Shown one piece after another: positions 56,967 through 64,000 of a DNA stretch of 64,000 bases. The stretch is from the NCBI GenBank assembly GCA_902363135.1, contig CABIZF010000001.1, positions 124,001-188,000 of the forward strand, written 5' to 3'. Position numbers and translations under genes: made by a program. Each line of letters begins with the position of its first letter. Position 1 is the stretch's first letter. Below the pieces are notes generated by a model. That model searched no databases. It saw only the letters and a program-made list of their open reading frames with translations, and was not told the origin of the DNA. The DNA is from Lachnospiraceae bacterium (GTDB lineage: Bacteria > Bacillota > Clostridia > Lachnospirales > Lachnospiraceae).

Positions 56967-57803
56967 ATGGAACAGAGAAAAAAGATTGCAGATAGTATTG
57001 TTTATATCGTTCTGACCGTTCTGGCAGTTGCGTTCCTGGTTCCGATTTTCCTCGTAATCATGAACTCCCTGAAAAACAAGCTGTACATTTCGACGACTCC
57101 GTTTGTGCTCCCGAATGGCGATAGCTTCGTAGGACTGAAAAACTATGTAGACGGACTGACGAAGATCCATTTCTTTGACAGCGTCGGATATTCTCTGTTT
57201 ATCACTGTATTTTCGGTACTGGCGATGGTTATCTTCTGTTCGATGACTGCATGGTTTATCACACGTGTAAAGAGTAAGATCACTTCCGGTATTTATTACA
57301 TGTTCGTAGCGAGCATGGTTGTACCATTCCAGATGGTTATGTACACCATGACGAAAACAGCGGATGCGCTGCATTTGAACAATTATGTCGGCATCATAGT
57401 AGTCTATCTTGGATTCGGAGCCGGAATGTCTGTATTTATGTTCTCAGGCTTTGTAAAGGGTATTCCGATGGAGCTGGAGGAGGCCGCACTGATCGACGGC
57501 TGCAACCCGCTGACCATGTATATCAAGGTTGTATTCCCGATACTGAAGCCGATTTCCATCACCGTTGCGATTCTGAATGCAATGTGGGTATGGAATGACT
57601 ATCTGCTTCCGTATCTGTTGATCGGTACGAAATACCGTACGATTCCGGTAGCAATTCAGTATCTGAAGAGTGGATATGGTTCTATTGACTACGGACATCT
57701 GATGGCAGCCATCGTAGTAGCACTGATTCCGATCGTTGTATTCTACTTTGCATGCCAGAAGTACATCATTGAAGGTATTGTAGACGGAGCCGTAAAGGGC
57801 TGA
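56967..57803 (+). CDS. Sugar ABC transporter permease (MalG type)
   Basis: 278 residues with six predicted helices and the EAA loop LEEAALIDGCNPLTMYIKVV near residues 170-189. Start ATG 56967 follows AAGGAGGT in the end of the previous gene. No ATPase gene is present in the operon. Confidence 0.92.
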   Translation: MEQRKKIADSIVYIVLTVLAVAFLVPIFLVIMNSLKNKLYISTTPFVLPNGDSFVGLKNYVDGLTKIHFFDSVGYSLFITVFSVLAMVIFCSMTAWFITRVKSKITSGIYYMFVASMVVPFQMVMYTMTKTADALHLNNYVGIIVVYLGFGAGMSVFMFSGFVKGIPMELEEAALIDGCNPLTMYIKVVFPILKPISITVAILNAMWVWNDYLLPYLLIGTKYRTIPVAIQYLKSGYGSIDYGHLMAAIVVALIPIVVFYFACQKYIIEGIVDGAVKG

Positions 57804-57816
57804 TAAGGAGGATATT

Positions 57817-58635
57817 ATGGCACATTTTACCTGTAATTTTATTTCCTATGTATTAAATCGTGCCGTTGATGTGGATGTCATTATTCCGGGCGTCACATCG
57901 ACAGAGGCCGGAGAACCGGGTGTCACGCACAAGCCGAGATGGAAATATCCGGTGTTGTATCTCCTGCATGGCTATTGCAACGACTACAGCACCTGGGAGC
58001 GCTATACCTCGATTGAGCGGTATGCAGAGGAGCGGAGAATCGCAGTGGTGACCTTTTCCGCAGAAAACAATATGTATATGAAGCTTCAGGACGTCAAAAA
58101 GGAGAATCCGATCGAGGGACTGATGGAGCCGGACTACGAAAAATTCCTCATGGAAGAGCTGCCGGACTTTGTGACTTCCATGTTCCCGATTTCGGAAAAG
58201 CCGTCAGATACGTATATCGCAGGACTTTCGATGGGCGGCTTCGGAGCTTTGTCAAATGGATTCCGCTATCCGGACCGTTTCCGTGCAGTCGGCGCGTTTT
58301 CACCGCTGACGACGCAGCTGCGCAAGAATTACCGTGAGAATCCGGAGGTACCGGCATATCTGGAAAAATACGAGCCGCTGCTTCTGATCCAGAAGGCAAT
58401 GAAGCGCGGGGAGATGCCGGATCTGTACTACTGCTACGGAACGGAGGACTTCCTGTATGATATGCAGGACTGGTTTAAGGAAAAGCTGGAAGAAAATGAA
58501 GTAAAATGTACCATTGAAGTGCTGCCGGACTACGGACATGAGTGGGCATTCTGGGATCGCGAGGTAAAAGCATTCCTCGACTGGATTCCGCGTACCGATC
58601 CATACTATAAGGAAGCACCGATAAGAAGGATCTGA
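57817..58635 (+). CDS. Alpha/beta-hydrolase esterase (CE1/tributyrin-esterase-like)
   Basis: 272 residues, no signal peptide, so cytoplasmic. The nucleophile elbow GLSMGG contains Ser138, an oxyanion strand VLYLLHGYCNDYSTW lies near residue 46, and the late His is in PDYGHEWAFWD. The family includes S-formylglutathione hydrolases and acetyl- or feruloyl-esterases. Its place between the importer and GH31 genes suggests deacylation of an imported, acylated oligosaccharide. AAGGAGG precedes the ATG. Confidence 0.87.
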   Translation: MAHFTCNFISYVLNRAVDVDVIIPGVTSTEAGEPGVTHKPRWKYPVLYLLHGYCNDYSTWERYTSIERYAEERRIAVVTFSAENNMYMKLQDVKKENPIEGLMEPDYEKFLMEELPDFVTSMFPISEKPSDTYIAGLSMGGFGALSNGFRYPDRFRAVGAFSPLTTQLRKNYRENPEVPAYLEKYEPLLLIQKAMKRGEMPDLYYCYGTEDFLYDMQDWFKEKLEENEVKCTIEVLPDYGHEWAFWDREVKAFLDWIPRTDPYYKEAPIRRI

Positions 58636-58637
58636 TG

Positions 58638-58712
58638 ATTTTAGGGTTGCGAGAGCATGAAATGCGAAGCAACCCGTGTATCATTGGGGTCAAAATACCT
58701 TTTGACCCCGAC
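58638..58712 (+). repeat. Element B-like left end of the TnpB element (copy 3)
   Basis: Same layout as 39114-39180 and 52814-52880: a TTGC..GCAA hairpin, GTGTATCA, then GGGGTCAAAA. This copy is complete with the second palindrome and adjoins tnpB, so the others may be relics of such ends. Confidence 0.55.
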
Positions 58713-58777
58713 ATCGCTTCTGGCAAAAGGACAGCCAGCTAAGAAACTTATCCGGGAATTGATACAGGAGGAAGCAG

Positions 58778-59941
58778 ATGGTAAAAGCCATAAAAGTAAT
58801 GCTGATACCAAACAATGTACAAAGAACGAAGATGTTTCAGTACGCAGGTGCCTCAAGATTTGCTTATAACTGGGCTTTGGCCAGGGAAAAAGAGAATTAT
58901 GAAAAAGGTGGCAGATTCCTTTCCGATTCAGAACTCAGAAAAGAATTTACAAAGCTTAGACATTCTGATGAATATGCATGGTTACTGAATATTTCAAATA
59001 ATGTAACCAAGCAGGCGATCAAGGATGCCTGCACTGCTTATAAGAACTTTTTCAAAGGTTTGCAGAAATTCCCAAGATTTAAGTCCAGAAAGCGATCAAT
59101 GCCGAAGTTTTATCAGGACAATGTTAAGATACAATTCAGTAATACCCACGTTAAATTTGAAGGCTTTTCTTCCAGCAGGAAGGCAAATAAACAAAAAATG
59201 AATTGGGTAAGACTTGCAGAACATGGACGTATTCCGACAGATGCTAAATATATGAATCCGAGAATATCTTTTGACGGGCTAAACTGGTGGGTCAGTGTAG
59301 GTATGGAATTTTCTGACTGCAGGGAAACACTTCATGATGACGGAGTCGGCATAGACTTGGGAATCAAAGATCTGGCTGTCTGTTCTGATGGGGTTAAGTA
59401 TAAGAACATCAATAAGAGTCAGAAGGTAAAGAAATTAGAAAAACAGAAACGCAGATTACAGCGTAGTATCTCTCGTTCTTACGAGAAAAATAAGAAAGGG
59501 GAAAGTTACTGTAAAACAAATAATGTAATCAAAAAGGAAAAACTTTTATTAAAACGAAATCACAGATTAACAAACATCCGTAAAAACTATTTGAATCAGA
59601 CCATATCTGAGATTGTAAATCGAAAACCAAGATTTATATGTATGGAAAATCTGAATGTCAGCGGAATGATGAAAAACAGATATTTATCCAAAGCAGTTCA
59701 GGAACAGGGATTTTTTTTGTTTAGAAAACAGCTTGAATATAAGTGCAGTGATAAAGGGATCCGGCTTATTGTGGCTGATCGGTTTTATCCATCATCAAAG
59801 CTTTGCAGCTGTTGTGGAAACATCAAAAAAGATTTAAAGTTATCTAACAGAGTTTATAGATGTGAGTGTGGGAATATAATAGATAGAGATTTCCAGGCAT
59901 CTATAAATCTCAAGGCTTATGGAGAAAGATTTGCAGGCTGA
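58778..59941 (+). CDS. tnpB: TnpB RNA-guided nuclease, orphan element
   Basis: 387 residues from ATG 58778 (GGAGGAAG upstream). RuvC triad intact: Asp193 (VGIDLGIKDLAV), Glu290 (ICMENLNVSGM), Asp369/371 (IIDRDFQASINL). Zinc finger C343-C346 and C362-C364. It is only distantly similar to the other TnpB in the window, so it belongs to a separate lineage. With no tnpA, it would need a helper transposase to move. Base composition is more AT-rich than its neighbours, consistent with transfer. Confidence 0.92.
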   Translation: MVKAIKVMLIPNNVQRTKMFQYAGASRFAYNWALAREKENYEKGGRFLSDSELRKEFTKLRHSDEYAWLLNISNNVTKQAIKDACTAYKNFFKGLQKFPRFKSRKRSMPKFYQDNVKIQFSNTHVKFEGFSSSRKANKQKMNWVRLAEHGRIPTDAKYMNPRISFDGLNWWVSVGMEFSDCRETLHDDGVGIDLGIKDLAVCSDGVKYKNINKSQKVKKLEKQKRRLQRSISRSYEKNKKGESYCKTNNVIKKEKLLLKRNHRLTNIRKNYLNQTISEIVNRKPRFICMENLNVSGMMKNRYLSKAVQEQGFFLFRKQLEYKCSDKGIRLIVADRFYPSSKLCSCCGNIKKDLKLSNRVYRCECGNIIDRDFQASINLKAYGERFAG

Positions 59942-60117
59942 CACGGGAATGTTAATGCAAATATGTACGGATACGTTAGTCCGGAATTTACGCCTATGGA
60001 GAGTACAAGAACTTGTGAGTAGATTGATATTTATATCATCAAAAGCATATTCGTTAAAGTAGGAATGGAACATAGAAGTTTATAACTTTTTTATAAGTTT
60101 TCAGTAACGGCTAGTTT
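59942..60117 (+). ncRNA. Possible right-end guide RNA of the TnpB element
   Basis: Non-coding AT-rich sequence after tnpB up to the GH31 start. By analogy with studied TnpB systems the guide RNA would cover the end of tnpB and this region, with its guide part reading into the GH31 gene. No direct sequence proof. Confidence 0.35.
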
Positions 60118-60118
60118 T

Positions 60119-62422
60119 ATGAAGGTAGATTATAATCCGCAGGTGGGGTATCGCAGAACTATTTTTAAGGAGGCATATGATTTTCTTCTAAAACCGGTCT
60201 CCTTTTCTGCAAAGCAGGACGGCCTGCAGATTACAGTAGAAACATACCAGGGGAAATCAGCAGAAGTACAGGTCTGCTTTCTGACTGAGACGGCATTTCG
60301 GCTGCAGCTGATTCCGGAAGGTGAGACGGACCGCCCGGGCAATCCGGTCTTTGTACCGGAAACCCGGTATCCGGGAAGCTTTTCGGAGCAGGAGCGGTTC
60401 TGTGAATACGGGACAGAAAAGCTGACACTGCGTTTTTGCAAGGATTACTGGGAAATGTCCGTGTACGAGGAAGGTGAGCTGCTGACGAAGGAGCAGGTAT
60501 TTGACACGAATGTAGACAATCGGTGGAAATACCTTCCGACTGGCTGGCATTATGATGAAGAGGGAAAGTGCTGCCGGATCCATGAAACAATGTACTTATA
60601 CTCCGATGAAGCATTCTGGGGATTCGGGGAGAAGTTTACAGATCTGAATAAACGCGGACAGCTGCTGCACTGCTGGCAGAAGGATGCGCTGTCCACAAAC
60701 ACAGAGGATTCCTACAAGGCACATCCGTTTTTTATCAGCAGCAGGGGCTATGCCGTTCTCATGAATACCTATACCCGCTGTTCCTTTGATATGGGCCATA
60801 CTTCGCAGGTGAGCTATCAGATGGAGGCAGAGGATGGCCGCCTGGATTACATCTTCATCGGAGGCGGGCGCGGAGATTATAAGTCACTGCTGTCTCAGTA
60901 TGTACAGCTGACCGGCGCGATTCCGCTGATTCCGAAGTGGGCGTTTGGCTTCTGGATGTCACGGTGCTCCTATCAGACCCGTCAGGAGATCGAGGAGGTC
61001 GTGCTGCGCTGCGAGAAGGAGCAGGTGCCGATTCGTGTCATTCATATTGATGGCTGGCAGAAGGATGGATATGCCGGAGCATGGGTATGGGATGAGGAGC
61101 GGTTCCCGGATCCGGAAGGAATGATCCGCTGGCTGAAGGAGCACGGCGTCCACTTAAGTCTCTGGATTTTCCCGTATCTGGCAGAGACCTCGCCGATCTT
61201 TAAGGAATTGTCTGACAAGGGCTATTTTGTGAAAAATAAGAGCGGAGAGCCGGCGCTGTTTTATTCTACCGCAGATTCCGCAGAGCGCTCAGCCTGCTTT
61301 GATTTCTCCAATCCGGAGTTCCTGGCGTGGTACAAGCCGCGCGTCATGAAGGTGCTTCATATGGGCGTGGGCGTAATTAAGACTGATTTCTCTGAGGCAG
61401 TTCCGGAGGATGCCGTTTATTATGACGGAAGAGACGGTGTGGAAGGACATAACCGTCTGACCTATCTCTATGCAGAGACGATCTATCGCTGGATGGAGGA
61501 ATATAAAAAGGAAACCGGGGAGCTTCCGATGCTCTGGGGTCGGAGCGGCTATGCCGGATCTCATCGGATTCCGGCTGCCTGGGCAGGCGATTCCTCCAGT
61601 GCGCTGAACAATCATGCGGCGATTGTAAAGGGCGGCCTGAGTCTTGCAATGTCAGGTGTGGCATTCTGGGGCTTTGACATGGGTGGCTTTTATAATACCG
61701 GCGCGGACGGAAATGAATGCCCGCCGACGCAGGAGGAGTATGAGAGATCTCTGGAGCTGGGCTTTTTGATGCCGCTGTCACGTGCACATGGAAAAACACC
61801 GCGGGAACCGTGGCATTTTGGAAATGAGGTATTGGAAAATGTGCGCAGATTTGATACAATACGGAACGGACTGTCACCGTACCTTGTCAGCACGGCAGTG
61901 GAATGCCATCAGAACGGAATTCCGATGCTGCGGCCGCTTGTTCTGGAGTTCCCGAAGGATCCGGCTGCACGGTATCAGGAGCTGAGCTATATGCTTGGTC
62001 ATGCGCTGTTAGTTGCACCGCCGTTTGACCGGAAGCGATATGACGTTTATCTTCCGATCGGAAAATGGGTGAACTATTTTACCGGAGAGGTACTGGACGG
62101 CGGACAGTATGTGACTGTAGAGCCGAAGCTGGGAGAGCTTCCGGTATTCCAGCGGGAGAATACGTGTGTACTGCAGAGCACGGAAGCAGGTACGGAGGAT
62201 GGATATTTCGAGCATCTGAAGGCAAACATTTTCTGCACCGGAGAAATGCAGGAGACACTCTATGATTATAATGCAGCTGGCGAGATCCGGACGTGGACGC
62301 TTCGGACGACCGCCGGTGATACGGAGAATGTGTCGATGCGGCAGATCGGTACGAGCGGAGCGCTTCGGATTGAGACCGATGCGCCGGTTCAGGAAGCAGT
62401 CGTGATCGGCGACGCAAAGTAA
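60119..62422 (+). CDS. GH31 alpha-glycosidase (alpha-xylosidase/YicI-like)
   Basis: 767 residues. The GH31 barrel shows GWGFGEKF-like AFWGFGEKFTDLNKRG, IDGWQKDGYAG, the nucleophile Asp423 in VIKTDFSEAVPEDA, and the acid/base Asp491 in WAGDSSSALNNHA. The KTDF-E pattern is closer to alpha-xylosidases such as YicI than to alpha-glucosidases (which have DMNE). It probably trims alpha-xylosyl or alpha-glucosyl oligosaccharides after import. The bases before ATG 60119 show no ribosome site and belong to the inserted TnpB element, so translation may be poor or depend on coupling. Confidence 0.92.
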   Translation: MKVDYNPQVGYRRTIFKEAYDFLLKPVSFSAKQDGLQITVETYQGKSAEVQVCFLTETAFRLQLIPEGETDRPGNPVFVPETRYPGSFSEQERFCEYGTEKLTLRFCKDYWEMSVYEEGELLTKEQVFDTNVDNRWKYLPTGWHYDEEGKCCRIHETMYLYSDEAFWGFGEKFTDLNKRGQLLHCWQKDALSTNTEDSYKAHPFFISSRGYAVLMNTYTRCSFDMGHTSQVSYQMEAEDGRLDYIFIGGGRGDYKSLLSQYVQLTGAIPLIPKWAFGFWMSRCSYQTRQEIEEVVLRCEKEQVPIRVIHIDGWQKDGYAGAWVWDEERFPDPEGMIRWLKEHGVHLSLWIFPYLAETSPIFKELSDKGYFVKNKSGEPALFYSTADSAERSACFDFSNPEFLAWYKPRVMKVLHMGVGVIKTDFSEAVPEDAVYYDGRDGVEGHNRLTYLYAETIYRWMEEYKKETGELPMLWGRSGYAGSHRIPAAWAGDSSSALNNHAAIVKGGLSLAMSGVAFWGFDMGGFYNTGADGNECPPTQEEYERSLELGFLMPLSRAHGKTPREPWHFGNEVLENVRRFDTIRNGLSPYLVSTAVECHQNGIPMLRPLVLEFPKDPAARYQELSYMLGHALLVAPPFDRKRYDVYLPIGKWVNYFTGEVLDGGQYVTVEPKLGELPVFQRENTCVLQSTEAGTEDGYFEHLKANIFCTGEMQETLYDYNAAGEIRTWTLRTTAGDTENVSMRQIGTSGALRIETDAPVQEAVVIGDAK

Positions 62423-62493
62423 AAGAATACGAAATAAAAATAGCAGCGTGGTGTATGCGGAAATGTCCGTGTGCATCCGGAGGGGAGGCAGTG

Positions 62494-63537
62494 ATGTCAG
62501 AAGTCACAATTAAGGATATAGCCAGATTGTGTGGTGTGGGGGTTAGTACGGTATCCCGTGCGATCAACGATCACCCTGACATCAACCCCACCACAAAGAA
62601 ACAGATACAGGAAACGATCGAACAGTATGGATATATTCCGAATAACAGTGCGCGGAACTTAAAGCGCACGGAGTCCAATGTAGTGGCGGTCCTGGTAAAG
62701 GGTATCACGAATCCACTGTTCAGCTCTATGATCCGGGTGTTAGATGAGAAACTGAAGCGCTTCAAATTTGATATGCTGCTACAGCATATCAACTATAATG
62801 AGGATGAGGTGGCGGTTGCACTGGAACTGGTTAAGGAAAAGAGACTGAAAGGGATTATTTTCCTTGGGCTGAATTATTATCATCCGGAAGGAGAGCTGGA
62901 AAAGATCAATGTGCCTTTTGTACTTGGTACGGTCGGATCGATTTTTGAAGATGAGGATCTGAGCCGTTATTCGCATGTGACGCTGGATGATGAGAAGGAA
63001 AGCTATAAGGCAGTAGAGTATCTGATCCGGAAGGGGCATCGGGATATTGCCATTATTTCGGCGGAGGAGCGGGATTCTTCGGTTGGCCGGCTGCGTATGC
63101 AGGGATATCAGAGGGCGCTTGCAGACTATCAGATACCGGAAAAGAAGGAGTTGATCTGCCCCGTATCTGACGAGATAGAGCATTATACCATGACAAACGG
63201 GTATATGACGACGAAAAAGCTGATTGAGTCCGGGGCACCGTTTTCAGCTGTATTTGCGTTCTCGGATATAATTGCGGCTGGCGTGTACCGGGCAGTACAT
63301 GAGGCAGGACTGCGGATTCCGGAGGATGTCTCCGTGGTCGGGTTTGACGGGAGCGAGCTGGGTGATTACCTGCAGCCGAAGCTCACGTCTGTGGCACAGC
63401 CGGTAAGTAAGATGGCAGATGCGATCATCAATCAGCTCTATGATATGATCGACGGGCGCTGCGGCAATCGCAGCCAGATATTTGAGGGGAAGCTGCTGGA
63501 GAAGGAGTCCGTCCGGCAGATCGAACATAAATCGTGA
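62494..63537 (+). CDS. LacI-family transcriptional regulator
   Basis: 347 residues from ATG 62494 (GGAGGGGAGG upstream). The N-terminal helix-turn-helix (VTIKDIARLCGVGVSTVSRA) and hinge (YIPNNSARNLKR) are complete. The effector domain ends with VVGFDGSELGDYLQPKLTSVAQP. It likely binds the GTTACCG..CGGTAAC operators at 53007 and 54542, controlling the importer, esterase, GH31 and MATE genes. It is followed by malQ. Confidence 0.92.
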   Translation: MSEVTIKDIARLCGVGVSTVSRAINDHPDINPTTKKQIQETIEQYGYIPNNSARNLKRTESNVVAVLVKGITNPLFSSMIRVLDEKLKRFKFDMLLQHINYNEDEVAVALELVKEKRLKGIIFLGLNYYHPEGELEKINVPFVLGTVGSIFEDEDLSRYSHVTLDDEKESYKAVEYLIRKGHRDIAIISAEERDSSVGRLRMQGYQRALADYQIPEKKELICPVSDEIEHYTMTNGYMTTKKLIESGAPFSAVFAFSDIIAAGVYRAVHEAGLRIPEDVSVVGFDGSELGDYLQPKLTSVAQPVSKMADAIINQLYDMIDGRCGNRSQIFEGKLLEKESVRQIEHKS

Positions 63538-63585
63538 CAAAAAAACAGATGAGATAATAACTAAGATCAATGGAGGAAAAAGCGG

Positions 63586-64000
63586 ATGAAAAGAAAGAGC
63601 GGAGTATTAATGCCGGTCTCAAGCCTTCCGTCTCCGTATGGGATCGGAGCTTTTTCAAAGGAAGCGTATAAATTTGTAGATTTTCTGGCAGAAGCAGGAC
63701 AGACCTACTGGCAGATGCTGCCACTGGGGCAGACCGGATACGGAGATTCGCCGTATCAGTCATTCTCCACATTTGCGGGAAACCCGTATTTTATCGATCT
63801 GGATCAGCTGGTCGAAGCCGGCTATCTGGAGGCGGGAGAGCTGGCCGCAGCTGATTTTGGAGCAGATCCGGAGCACGTTTCCTATGATAAAATATACAGC
63901 GAGCGGTTCCGTATCCTGCGCATGGCGTATCACAACAGCCCATATGCACTGCAGGTCGCAGAGCGATGGGCGGGATATAAGGAAGAGACGGCGGCGTTTG
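63586..64000 (+). CDS. malQ: 4-alpha-glucanotransferase, N-terminal part (runs off window)
   Basis: The frame is open from ATG 63586 (GGAGGA upstream) to the window end, 138 residues. The amylomaltase N-terminus is clear: RKSGVLMPVSSLPSPYGIG, WQMLPLGQTGYGDSPYQSFS and FAGNPYFIDLDQLVEAGYL. MalQ transfers maltosyl units between alpha-1,4-glucans in the cytoplasm. Catalytic residues lie beyond the window. Position after the LacI regulator suggests alpha-glucan/alpha-glucoside use by this locus. Confidence 0.93.
   Translation, partial: MKRKSGVLMPVSSLPSPYGIGAFSKEAYKFVDFLAEAGQTYWQMLPLGQTGYGDSPYQSFSTFAGNPYFIDLDQLVEAGYLEAGELAAADFGADPEHVSYDKIYSERFRILRMAYHNSPYALQVAERWAGYKEETAAF

Larger units (their letters stand above)
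58638..60117 (+). mobile_element. TnpB-only IS element (IS1341-like)
   Basis: About 1.48 kb between the esterase stop and the GH31 start. The left end has hairpin GGGTTGC/GCAACCC (58644-58672) and the perfect GGGGTCAAAA/TTTTGACCCC hairpin (58686-58709), both resembling element B. The right side after tnpB (59942-60117) is non-coding and ends in a hairpin-like AACTTTTTTATAAGTT. There is no tnpA. Exact ends cannot be fixed from one copy. Confidence 0.75.

Overview
The window looks like a chromosomal segment of a spore-forming, glycan-foraging gut Lachnospiraceae (class Clostridia). Supporting signs are the mid-range base composition, strong Shine-Dalgarno sites, spoVAA/spoVAB, HPr kinase, ROK glucokinase, a DUF4445 activator, a DUF4080 radical SAM protein, many GH/ABC sugar operons with LacI/AraC regulators, and IS200/IS605-type elements. 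Family and species cannot be fixed from the sequence alone. All gene functions are by motif recognition; no database search was run.

Layout. 1-300: 3' end of galK. 0.6-8.8 kb: LacI regulator, sugar ABC importer (binding protein plus two permeases), GH42 beta-galactosidase and GH43 enzyme. 9-16 kb: MATE exporter (minus strand), a small membrane ORF with spoVAA-spoVAB, a Gfo/Idh oxidoreductase coupled to an ABC-class ATPase, and a VOC protein. 15.2-17.4 kb: a ZTP riboswitch controlling a split purine end-pathway (PurO-type IMP cyclohydrolase plus stand-alone AICAR formyltransferase). 17.5-22.1 kb: galT, greA, uvrC. 22.1-26.2 kb: a wrecked sugar-transport locus (kinase stub, permease remnants, an IS200/IS605 element, an intact Gfo/Idh gene) sitting between uvrC and hprK-glcK. 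28.6-38.2 kb: mostly housekeeping genes (DUF4445, DUF4080 radical SAM, DnaQ-like exonuclease, VanW, PurM/HypE-like, AsnC regulator, aminotransferase, trmL). 38.4-50.9 kb: membrane protein, AraC regulator, GH3, rsmF, AraC regulator, then importer plus GH127. 51-64 kb: amidohydrolase, a tiny transcript, MATE, importer, esterase, TnpB element, GH31, LacI regulator and the 5' end of malQ.

How it fits together. Three complete importer sets (binding protein plus two permeases) lack an ATPase gene and probably share one encoded elsewhere. Each sits with its own regulator and glycosidases: GH42/GH43 for galactan or arabinogalactan pieces, GH127 for beta-L-arabinofuranosides, and GH31 plus esterase for alpha-xylosides/alpha-glucosides. 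Each has a hairpin directly after the binding-protein gene. galK/galT, glcK and hprK connect the sugars to glycolysis and to catabolite control.

The most striking non-coding feature is a dispersed element of about 160 nt (three near-identical and two diverged copies) that folds into a closed multibranch structure plus a tail hairpin. Paired stems differ in sequence between copies but keep pairing, and the tail hairpin repeatedly lies 11-75 nt before a start codon. One solo tail hairpin lies in the predicted 5' leader of the amidohydrolase gene. No CRISPR array, rRNA or tRNA was seen.
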